The notes under the pieces were generated by a model. That model was not told the DNA's origin. It ran no database searches and was given only the letters and a program-made list of their open reading frames with translations. Positions 23,488-30,383 of a stretch of 30,383 bases of DNA are shown here, piece by piece (within the stretch, counting starts at the first letter, position 1; the number at the start of each line of letters is the position of its first letter). Origin of the DNA: JAFGPS01 sp964570855 (GTDB lineage Bacteria > Planctomycetota > Phycisphaerae > Sedimentisphaerales > Anaerobacaceae); assembly GCA_964570855.1 (NCBI GenBank), contig CAZMZR010000041.1:1-30383 (forward strand), read 5' to 3'. A program made the position numbers and the translations under genes.

Positions 23488-24063
23488 ATGAAAAAAATAA
23501 ATATAAGACATACTTATAAATCTTCGAATCATAAGTACACTAATCCCGGGGCACTTTTACTTTTATACTCTTTTGCCCTTGGTCTCCTTAGCCTGACCTT
23601 TTGCGGATGTTCGGCTCTGAGCGGTTATTCCAACGAATCGCTTTTTCCCAAAAATGTGAAAAGCGTTTGCCTGGAAATGTTCGACAATCAGACCTTCCGG
23701 CGGGGGATTGAATACGAGCTTTCCGATGCTCTCTCGAAACGCATCGAGGCGGAAACACCATATAAAATAGTCACCAACCGGAACCGCGCCGATACCATAA
23801 TCAGCGGCCAAATAGTTTCGATAGGGGAAACGGCCCTGAGCATCGAACGCGAAACCGGCCGTATTCTGGAAAAAGAAGTGGAGCTGCAGGCGGTGGTAAA
23901 CTGGAAAAATCTAAATACGGGAGAACTGCTCATTAACAACCAAACGGTTAGCTCCTCAGCAAGTTATTCCGAATACCAAATGCAGGATTTTAAGTACGGT
24001 TCGTCTCTTGCGGCAAACAAACTGGCAAGAAATATCGTAGAACTGATGGAAAGAAAGTGGTAA
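23488..24063 (+). CDS. lptE: LptE-like LPS-assembly lipoprotein
   Basis: This 191-residue lipoprotein probably plugs the LptD translocon that inserts lipopolysaccharide in the outer membrane. An unusually long N-region (~20 residues) precedes a hydrophobic core and lipobox FCG-Cys41. The mature domain fits the LptE/DUF799-like fold: SVCLEMFDNQTFRRGIEYEL, LSKRIEAETPYKIV, then alternating strands ADTIISGQIVSIGET and a C-terminal helix SLAANKLARNIVELMERKW. The ATG follows the BamD-like stop with no gap. FtsH starts 21 nt after its stop. If it is LptE, the organism has an LPS-type outer membrane. Confidence 0.7.
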   Translation: MKKINIRHTYKSSNHKYTNPGALLLLYSFALGLLSLTFCGCSALSGYSNESLFPKNVKSVCLEMFDNQTFRRGIEYELSDALSKRIEAETPYKIVTNRNRADTIISGQIVSIGETALSIERETGRILEKEVELQAVVNWKNLNTGELLINNQTVSSSASYSEYQMQDFKYGSSLAANKLARNIVELMERKW

Positions 24064-24084
24064 TATCACAAATCTGATTAAGAA

Positions 24085-26088
24085 ATGCCGAATATGACAG
24101 ATAAGCAAAATAAAAGGTCGTCTTTGCCACCCAATGATCCTCAAAGAAAACCGGGTCAAAAGCCCCCCCTGCCCCGCTATAAACGCGGACCCTACAGTTA
24201 CATTGTTATTTTCATTCTGATACTCGTCTTATGGACTATTGTTCAGCAGTTGCAGCAATCCGACGATATCACCTGGAGTCAATTCGAAGAATATCTCGAT
24301 AAAGGTCAGGTTGAAAGCGTCGAAATCGGCGACACCGAGATAACAGGCAAGTTTAAGGCCGATATCCCCGGCAGGGATACAAACATGCCGAATTCCTTTA
24401 CGGTAGATTACAAACAAGAACTGGTGCGCGAACGGCTCGTTGAAATGCTGGACGAAAGCGGCATAGGATATAAATTCGCCAAGCAGCACCTCTGGTTCTA
24501 TATGCTGTTAAACTGGCTGCTTCCCCTTTTGTTATTAGTAGGATTCTTCTATTTTTTCTTTGCAAGGAGTCTTCGCGGCGGGGCCGGCGGAATGCTGATG
24601 TCCTTCGGTCGAAGCAAACATAGATTACATGGAAAAGACCGGGTCCAAGTGACTTTTGCCGATGTGGCCGGTGTCGAGGAGGCAAAGGAAGAAGTCGCCG
24701 AGATAATCGAATTTTTGAAAAATCCAAAGAAATTCCAGCGTCTCGGCGGGCGCATTCCCCGAGGTGTTCTGCTCGTCGGCCCACCCGGCTGCGGAAAAAC
24801 ACTTCTTGCAAAAGCCATAGCCGGCCAGGCCGATGTCCCCTTCTTCAGTATATCCGGAAGTGATTTCGTCGAGATGTTTGTCGGGGTCGGGGCGTCGCGC
24901 GTTCGTGACCTGTTCAAACAGGCGAAAGAGAACTCGCCCTGCATCATCTTCCTCGACGAAGTCGATGCCATCGGACGAAAACGCGGCGCCGGTTTTGTCG
25001 GCGGCGGACATGACGAACGAGAACAAACACTCAATGCTATTTTGGTCGAGATGGACGGCTTCGACACCAACGACCAGGTCATAGTGATAGCGGCGACCAA
25101 CCGCGCCGATATCCTGGACCATGCACTCACACGCCCCGGACGATTCGACAGGCAGATATTTGTGCCGCTGCCCGATTTAAAAGGGCGGGTCGATATTCTG
25201 AAAGTGCACGTCAAGAAAGTAAAATTGGCTCCAAACATAAGTCTCGAAAGACTGGCGCGAGGGACTCCCATGTTCAGCGGAGCGGACCTGGCGGCAATTA
25301 TCAATGAAGCTGCTTTGGCGGCGACTATGGCCAATAAAGACTCCGTGGAAATGGCGGACCTGGAAGAAGCACGGGACAAGGTCCGATGGGGAAGAGCGAA
25401 AAAGAGCAGGGTTATAGACAAAAAAGAAAGGGAAATCACCGCCTTTCACGAGGCGGGCCATACGCTGGTCCAGTCCATGCTCAAAGATGCGGACCCGCTG
25501 CATAAGGTCAGCATCATTCCGCGCGGGCCTATGGGCGGAGCGACTTTCGCCCTGCCGGAAAAAGACAGGACAATATTCACAAAAAGATATTGTATGGCGC
25601 TCTTACAGGTCTGTTTCGGAGGTCGAATCGCAGAAGAAATATTCTGCGACGACATCTCAAGCGGTGCACAAAACGACATTCAGCAGGCCACTACTATTGC
25701 AAAGCAAATGGTTTTGGCCTGGGGGATGAGCGGCGAGCTTGGCTTAATAAATTATAGTCAGGACACGGGCCTCAAAGAAATGATATACATGATGCCGGCC
25801 GAGAAGGAGTATTCGGAAAAAACGGCCGAATCAATCGATATCGAAGTAAAGAAGATTACCGATGAGGCGTATAAAAAAGCAAAAGAGCTTATAGAAGAAA
25901 ACAAGGATAGTCTCGAACAAATTGCCAACGCCCTGCTGAAATACGAAACTCTCGATGCCGAAGATGTGCAATTGATTTTGGATGGCGGCTCTCTGGATAA
26001 ACCTACGGTTGCCGATTTACTGGCTGCCGAGCAGGCCAAAAGCCAGCCGTCGAAACCCGAGCAGCAACAGGAACAGTCGGCCGATTAA
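24085..26088 (+). CDS. ftsH: ATP-dependent zinc metalloprotease FtsH
   Basis: This 667-residue membrane-anchored AAA+ protease degrades misfolded membrane and regulatory proteins. A proline-rich cytoplasmic N-tail is followed by TM1 (about 36-56), a periplasmic FtsH_ext domain and TM2 (about 138-162). The AAA+ module has Walker A GPPGCGKT (232-239, Cys where Thr is usual), Walker B IIFLDEVDAIG, the pore motif FVG and arginine fingers in LTRPGRFDRQ. The protease site is H455-E-A-G-H459; the third zinc ligand is expected downstream in the ISSGAQND region. The C-terminus ends in a Gln/Glu-rich tail. It lies third in an operon of envelope genes. Confidence 0.97.
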   Translation: MPNMTDKQNKRSSLPPNDPQRKPGQKPPLPRYKRGPYSYIVIFILILVLWTIVQQLQQSDDITWSQFEEYLDKGQVESVEIGDTEITGKFKADIPGRDTNMPNSFTVDYKQELVRERLVEMLDESGIGYKFAKQHLWFYMLLNWLLPLLLLVGFFYFFFARSLRGGAGGMLMSFGRSKHRLHGKDRVQVTFADVAGVEEAKEEVAEIIEFLKNPKKFQRLGGRIPRGVLLVGPPGCGKTLLAKAIAGQADVPFFSISGSDFVEMFVGVGASRVRDLFKQAKENSPCIIFLDEVDAIGRKRGAGFVGGGHDEREQTLNAILVEMDGFDTNDQVIVIAATNRADILDHALTRPGRFDRQIFVPLPDLKGRVDILKVHVKKVKLAPNISLERLARGTPMFSGADLAAIINEAALAATMANKDSVEMADLEEARDKVRWGRAKKSRVIDKKEREITAFHEAGHTLVQSMLKDADPLHKVSIIPRGPMGGATFALPEKDRTIFTKRYCMALLQVCFGGRIAEEIFCDDISSGAQNDIQQATTIAKQMVLAWGMSGELGLINYSQDTGLKEMIYMMPAEKEYSEKTAESIDIEVKKITDEAYKKAKELIEENKDSLEQIANALLKYETLDAEDVQLILDGGSLDKPTVADLLAAEQAKSQPSKPEQQQEQSAD

Positions 26089-26121
26089 TATTACTTCTGT
26101 CTAAATTATTTCCGAGTAATC

Positions 26122-27951
26122 ATGCGGGAAGAAACTTTATCAAAATCAAAAAGTGCGATTCTCGCAGGCGCAGTATGGATTGTCGGTATTTTTATATCAG
26201 CTTCTTTGGCCCCGGGACAGGAGACAACCGAACCAAACTCAAAAGATGTTGTCACTTCCGGCGCGGAGCTGGCAAGATATGAGCAGCAATTTTCATCAGC
26301 ACGCATCGAGCCCGCCTGCATAGGTCAGGATACCGGCATAGCAGTGGTATTCGACGGGACCGACGAACTTCATTATTACGCAAGAACGGAAACCGCCCCC
26401 TCTCCTGAAAACAAATTGACAGTCTTGGCAGAGTCCGAAGATTTCGACTTCGGCCAAACGATTTATCCGAAATGGAGCACATTTACAGATCCATCCGGCA
26501 AAAAAGTGGATGTCTATGCCGGCAAATTCACCGTATTTATCCCAATCCAAGAAATTAAAGACCCTGTAAAAACCACCGGTGACGTAGATGTCACCATATC
26601 CGGCCAGGTCTGTACGAGCACGATCTGCCTGCTGCCGTTCAAAAAGACACTTCGTACCGATATTGATTGGGATACGAGAAATTCATGGACACAGATTAAT
26701 CTTGAAACACCCGCCCCACAGGACAAATTGGTTCAAAAGATAACCAAGCCGGCATGGTTTGCCCTGATTCTGGCTTTTATTGCGGGTCTGGCCCTGAATA
26801 TTATGCCCTGTGTCTGGCCGGTGCTGCCCCTTATCGTGATGCGAATTGTCTCTCAGGCCAGGCAAAACCGCGGCGTATCCGCCGCGATGGGACTTGCTTT
26901 CTGCCTGGGGATATTATTGTTCTTTGCCCTTCTTGCCGGTGCAAACATCGTTTTGAAGGTTTTTTATGGAACTGTCCTGCAATGGGGCGACCAGTTTCGC
27001 AATCCGACTTTCGTCGCCGTCATGTCGCTACTGCTTGTCCTGTTAGCGTTATTTATGTTCGGGACCTTCTCGATTACCGTACCGGCCGTCATCTCCGGCA
27101 AGCAAACCTCCGGCAAAGGATACCTCGCTTCGATAGGGATGGGATTTTTAGCAGCGATACTGAGCACGCCCTGCAGTTTCGGTATTTTAGCCGCCGCCTT
27201 CGCATGGGCACAGTCTCAGCCACTGGCCTCGGCCACGACTGCAATAATGGCCATAGGAATCGGCATGGCCTTACCTTACGCCGTTCTGACTTCGATACCG
27301 GGACTATTGAACCGCCTGCCCAAACCCGGACGATGGATGGAGTTATTCAAGCAGGCTATCGGTTTCGTCCTGCTGATTATTGCGGTAAAACTTATTATCG
27401 CCCTGCCCGAGGCCCGCACAGGCGGGGTTTTATATTTCGCCGTAGTGCTCGCTTTCTGTGTATGGATGTGGGGAACGTGGGTCAGCTTCGGCACAAAACC
27501 AGCGAAAAAATGGCTTGTCCGGATTTCGGCGATAGCCCTGGCCTTAATTGCGGGCTGGACGTTCCTGCCTGCTTCGGCCGATGAGCTGATTGACTGGCAA
27601 AGTTACGATGACCAATCAATCCAAACGGCTCTCAAAGAAAACCGCCCCGTCCTTATCAAATTCACCGCCGACTGGTGCCTGAGCTGCCAGACGGTCGAAA
27701 GAACCGTCTATGCCAACAAAGACATCGCCGAGCTGATCAAGCAAAAAAACGTCCTGGCAATCAAAGCCGACACGACGGAAAAGGATTTTGAGGCGACAAT
27801 AGCCCTGCAGAAAACCTATAACGAACCGGGTGTGCCGGTAAGCATGCTCTTTATACCCGGCAACAAAGAACCGCTCAGATGGCGAGGTATCCTCTTCGCC
27901 AAAGACCTGAAAAAACAACTGGAAAAGTTGCAAGTGCCAAAAGTGAACTAA
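26122..27951 (+). CDS. dsbD: Protein-disulfide reductase DsbD
   Basis: This 609-residue protein moves reducing power from cytoplasmic thioredoxin to periplasmic thiols. It holds all three cysteine pairs of DsbD: Cys164/Cys169 in the N-terminal periplasmic domain (QVCTSTICLLPF), Cys230 (IMPCVWPV) and Cys351 (STPCSFG) in the membrane domain, and Cys519/Cys522 (WCLSC) in the C-terminal thioredoxin-like domain. A signal peptide (1-30) and about eight membrane helices (210-480) are visible. It starts 33 nt after ftsH without a strong ribosome site. Its last codons lie inside an AAAGTG-type repeat, so the C-terminus (QVPKVN) is repeat-derived. Confidence 0.93.
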   Translation: MREETLSKSKSAILAGAVWIVGIFISASLAPGQETTEPNSKDVVTSGAELARYEQQFSSARIEPACIGQDTGIAVVFDGTDELHYYARTETAPSPENKLTVLAESEDFDFGQTIYPKWSTFTDPSGKKVDVYAGKFTVFIPIQEIKDPVKTTGDVDVTISGQVCTSTICLLPFKKTLRTDIDWDTRNSWTQINLETPAPQDKLVQKITKPAWFALILAFIAGLALNIMPCVWPVLPLIVMRIVSQARQNRGVSAAMGLAFCLGILLFFALLAGANIVLKVFYGTVLQWGDQFRNPTFVAVMSLLLVLLALFMFGTFSITVPAVISGKQTSGKGYLASIGMGFLAAILSTPCSFGILAAAFAWAQSQPLASATTAIMAIGIGMALPYAVLTSIPGLLNRLPKPGRWMELFKQAIGFVLLIIAVKLIIALPEARTGGVLYFAVVLAFCVWMWGTWVSFGTKPAKKWLVRISAIALALIAGWTFLPASADELIDWQSYDDQSIQTALKENRPVLIKFTADWCLSCQTVERTVYANKDIAELIKQKNVLAIKADTTEKDFEATIALQKTYNEPGVPVSMLFIPGNKEPLRWRGILFAKDLKKQLEKLQVPKVN

Positions 27952-27980
27952 AGTTAAAAGTGACTAAAGTGCATTAAAGT
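27931..27980 (+). repeat. Degenerate AAAGTG array spanning the dsbD stop codon
   Basis: Units AAGTGCCA, AAAGTGAACT, AAAGTTA, AAAGTGACT, AAAGTGCATT and AAAGTGAC follow one another. The first two are read as the last codons of dsbD. It is the same unit type as 148-186, inverted. Confidence 0.65.
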
Positions 27981-28004
27981 GACAGGTTGCCTTAATAGAG
28001 TTTT

Positions 28005-28122
28005 GTAGGGTGGCGGCTCTGCCCCACCAATTCCATGTCATTGCGAGACTTCGTAGCTTTCCAGCCTTCGTAGCCGAGGCTACTTCGGCGGAGTAGGCTA
28101 GCGGAGAAGTCGCGGTAATCTT
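28005..28122 (+). repeat. Two adjacent palindromic intergenic repeats
   Basis: The first, 28005-28028, is a GTAGGGTGG...CCCCACC hairpin. The second, about 28036-28122, opens with TGTCATTGCGAGACTTC and closes with GAAGTCGCGGTAATCT. It contains a perfect GTAGCC-GA-GGCTAC hairpin (28070-28083) and a further imperfect GTAGGCTAGC dyad. Both are of types common between genes in many bacteria. They may act as terminators for the envelope operon and the convergent gene. Confidence 0.6.
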
Positions 28123-28357
28123 CCATTAAACTATCAAGAACATTGAATAAATCTAAATACTTTTCCCCTCATTATGTCCCTTTCAATTTAATTACTCCGC
28201 TTACAAAAATGATTCATTTATATTTGTAATATTTTTCAAATACGAATAAAAGTTATGCCATGTTAAATATATCTATTATTGATTATCGCAAATTACGGAA
28301 CCTGTTTTTCCTGCCTATAATTTTATCTATGGATCCTTTAGTACATTCTCGATTAAA
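28123..28357. other. AT-rich gap, no clear gene
   Basis: I see no supported gene. On the minus strand 28327-28365 could extend the small frame at 28358-28408 if a one-base frameshift is assumed. Confidence 0.5.
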
Positions 28358-28408
28358 TCAAGAAACGCCGCCAATGTTTTCTTCTACTCCTAATGGGTGA
28401 CTGTCCAT
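28358..28408 (-). other. Small frame directly after the transglutaminase-FGE gene, possibly frameshifted
   Basis: The ATG at 28408 lies 8 nt after the stop of the upstream gene and has TAGGAG before it. It encodes MDSHPLGVEENIGGVS. Removing one G near 28367 would let it continue as AAFLDLIENVLKDP to a stop at 28327. It may be a tiny coupled gene, a decayed gene or chance. Confidence 0.25.
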
Positions 28409-28416
28409 AGTTTCTC

Positions 28417-30126
28417 CTATTCAGATTTCACTAATCGAAAACCAATTCCTGTACCTCTGCTAATTGGCGGATCACCTCCTGCGCGATAGGCAGACCGGCA
28501 TCTCCATGCCGGATCATACCAACCACCACCTCGATTTATTTTACGGGTTCCCTGATCAGGTCCTTTCGGATTCACTTTATCATTTATGTCGTACTCACCA
28601 TACCAATCACTGCACCATTCCCAGATATTACCGTGCATATCATATAATCCAAAGGCATTGGGTGGAAAACTACCGACCGGCAATACTTCCCCTCTGTTTT
28701 CACTTTTATCACAATTTGTATATGGTTCTTTCCCATTGAAATTAGCCTGTTCAGAAGTCAAGCAATCTCCTGTATTAAAAGGGGTGGTTGTATTTGCCCG
28801 GGCTGCATATTCCCACTCTGCCTCTGTTGGCAACCTACACCCCATCCATTCTGCAAATGCTTTGGCATCGTACCAGGTTACATTGGATACCGGCATTTTT
28901 CCACGGACATTACTTCTATCCCATGGTTTTTGTCTCCCTGTTGTTTCACAAAATAAATCATATTGCTCAAAGGTTACAGGATATTTACTCATTTTAAAGG
29001 CACTTAGAGTAACTTGATGTTGTATCTCATCATCTGCTCTTCCCTTCTCAGAGGAAGGACTTCCCATCGTGAATGTTCCACCTGGTATATCTACGAATTC
29101 AATAATGGGTTTATTTATTGAAGAATCTCTATTTCTGGTGTTATTTTCATCATTTATTGTTTTAGGAACAAATGATTTTGTAATTTGAATTTGAGAATTA
29201 TTATTGTAAATGTCTTTAAGTTCTGAAAGACTTTTTGAATCTAGTAATGTCATTAATTCGCTTATCCTGTTAATTAATCTTATTTGTTCTTCCGATAATT
29301 GCCTTTCATTTTCAAATGCCGGTTCCATTATCGGTGCATATTGAAAGTGCGGATATTCAGTTCCCAATATTGATGCTAAATCATGGCATAATGTTACTGT
29401 TATCATAAACAATCCAGTATATTTACCCATCATACCATATAATTTTGGATCTATTTCGTTGTGCTGCATCTTTAACCAGACATCGTTGCTAAAATCAAAA
29501 TTATCATAACTGAAATCAACCATATCCGCACTTGGATCCACAAGCATCCAACGTTTGTCTTTTTCATTCCATACTTCACAGATGACGTGGTTCGAATGAA
29601 AACCAGGTATTAAATAGGGGGAAAATCCATAACGAACCCTGGCCGGAATACCACGATATTTCAGTATTGATGCCAGTAAGATTGCATTATCCCGGCAAAT
29701 CAGTACTAATCGATCTTCAGGTTTCCGATCTTTCACTAAACCCGAAGAATCATAGGATAGAAGCCCCGCCAAAGCCGATTTAACCGTCGGGTACTTTAAT
29801 GATTCATTCCATCTTTCTTTAGGGATTTGTTCCCGATACATATCCAGTTCCCACCCATAATTTATAAATTGTGATCTAATTAAACTACAAAGCTCCGGTA
29901 ATGAATCAGGAAGATTTTCGTACAAATATTTATATTCTCCCGGATCGGTAAATGAGCTATACTGACGATAGAAATCTAAAATAGAATTATCGGTTTGCTT
30001 AGTTTCAATTGGATCAGTAGCTACAGATTCTGGGTTGGACTGGTCTTTGGATGCAAAAGCTTGTGATGTAAATACATACACAAGGGTGACAAATGTGAAC
30101 ACAGATACGTTTTTCAATGTTTTCAT
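28417..30126 (-). CDS. Exported fusion of transglutaminase-like and formylglycine-generating-enzyme-like domains
   Basis: This 569-residue protein has a signal peptide (1-26). A transglutaminase-core-like domain (about 60-210) has a full triad: Cys144 in LICRDNAILLASIL, His180 in HSNHVICEVW and Asp197 in MLVDPSAD. After a polar linker (280-340) comes an FGE/SUMF1-type domain (341-568), with FVDIPGGTFTMGS, MPVSNVTWYDAKAFAEWMG, RLPTEAEWEYAAR, DMHGNIWEWCSDWYG and INRGGGWYD. True formylglycine-generating enzymes keep two copper-binding cysteines after the GGSW motif; here the first is missing and only Cys543 (WRCRSAYR) remains, slightly displaced. The second domain is therefore probably a non-catalytic binding fold. 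AAAGGAG precedes the ATG. The gene is more AT-rich than most of the window, which may reflect transfer. Confidence 0.85.
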   Translation of the reverse strand: MKTLKNVSVFTFVTLVYVFTSQAFASKDQSNPESVATDPIETKQTDNSILDFYRQYSSFTDPGEYKYLYENLPDSLPELCSLIRSQFINYGWELDMYREQIPKERWNESLKYPTVKSALAGLLSYDSSGLVKDRKPEDRLVLICRDNAILLASILKYRGIPARVRYGFSPYLIPGFHSNHVICEVWNEKDKRWMLVDPSADMVDFSYDNFDFSNDVWLKMQHNEIDPKLYGMMGKYTGLFMITVTLCHDLASILGTEYPHFQYAPIMEPAFENERQLSEEQIRLINRISELMTLLDSKSLSELKDIYNNNSQIQITKSFVPKTINDENNTRNRDSSINKPIIEFVDIPGGTFTMGSPSSEKGRADDEIQHQVTLSAFKMSKYPVTFEQYDLFCETTGRQKPWDRSNVRGKMPVSNVTWYDAKAFAEWMGCRLPTEAEWEYAARANTTTPFNTGDCLTSEQANFNGKEPYTNCDKSENRGEVLPVGSFPPNAFGLYDMHGNIWEWCSDWYGEYDINDKVNPKGPDQGTRKINRGGGWYDPAWRCRSAYRAGGDPPISRGTGIGFRLVKSE

Positions 30127-30217
30127 TCTGTACTCCTTTCAAATAGACCTTCGACTGACGATTGAATATGCCTCTTTAGTCGAAAGGCGTGTCAGAATAT
30201 TTCATATGAGTAGAAAA

Positions 30218-30247
30218 ATTTTGTGCCGAACATATAATAATTGTCAA
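30218..30247 (-). promoter_or_regulatory. Candidate promoter of the transglutaminase-FGE gene
   Basis: On the minus strand a perfect TTGACA (30247-30242) and CAAAAT (30223-30218) are 18 nt apart, about 90 nt before the ATG. The -35 is strong and the -10 moderate. Confidence 0.4.
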
Positions 30248-30383
30248 ATCTGACCGATATACACTGTCACTCGTTTTGATAGTTTCCGTACGATATATCC
30301 CAGATAATAGGCCGTAATCAAGGAAAAATCAATCTATTCTCTGAACGATGATCGTATATTGCCCGGCCTAAAGTGGAATAGCA

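Noticed and set aside
24778..24801. Cys in the FtsH Walker A motif (GPPGCGKT) as a sign of inactivation
   Set aside because: The invariant Gly-Lys-Thr is intact and small residues are tolerated at that position. All other catalytic motifs are present.

Overview
The window looks like a chromosomal fragment of a Gram-negative-type (diderm) Planctomycetota bacterium, most likely class Phycisphaerae, Sedimentisphaerales-like. The evidence is a secreted protein with a PEP-CTERM-like tail of the 'PAPGAL...LRRRKT' kind, a prepilin-like protein with an N-terminal GFTLIELLVV segment and a C-terminal H-x9-DG-like region, a HYExAFE family protein, and outer-membrane assembly genes (LptE-like and BamD-like). 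This placement is inferred from protein features only. There are no rRNA, tRNA, CRISPR, transposase or phage genes.

Layout. 1-464 is non-coding and full of low-complexity and palindromic repeats. 465-5900 (+ strand) carries a PEP-CTERM-like protein behind a structured leader, a large secreted beta-helix carbohydrate-binding protein of the Cthe_2159 type, and a secreted GH51 alpha-L-arabinofuranosidase. 5937-6569 (-) is a metallo-beta-lactamase-fold hydrolase, divergent from an MsbA-like ABC exporter (6783-8936, +) that has a PDZ-like insert in its first periplasmic loop. 9299-10252 (+) is a GH130 mannoside-phosphorylase-like enzyme. 10308-16502 (-) is a MacA / MacB ATPase / MacB permease / TolC-type tripartite efflux operon ending in a membrane protein with a bPH2-like tail. 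A 45-residue lipoprotein, a HYExAFE nuclease-fold protein and a CE1-type esterase follow on the minus strand (17019-19045), then hisS and a YkgJ-type cysteine-cluster protein (19415-21099, -). 21349-22146 (+) is the prepilin-like protein. 22510-27951 (+) is an envelope-biogenesis operon (BamD-like, LptE-like, FtsH, DsbD). 28417-30126 (-) is an unusual fusion of a transglutaminase-like domain and a formylglycine-generating-enzyme-like domain.

The enzymes fit a plant-polysaccharide degrader: GH51 and the beta-helix binder are exported, GH130 appears cytoplasmic and the esterase is exported. The efflux and envelope operons are housekeeping or stress functions.

The less ordinary signals lie between and at the edges of genes. 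One is a leader RNA before the PEP-CTERM-like gene in which one pyrimidine segment can pair with either of two Shine-Dalgarno sequences. A second is a family of degenerate heptamer-like repeats that touch stop codons, and in tolC encode the lipoprotein signal peptide. A third is a ~160 bp repeat present in two inverted copies, each directly upstream of a carbohydrate-active gene in the same relative orientation.
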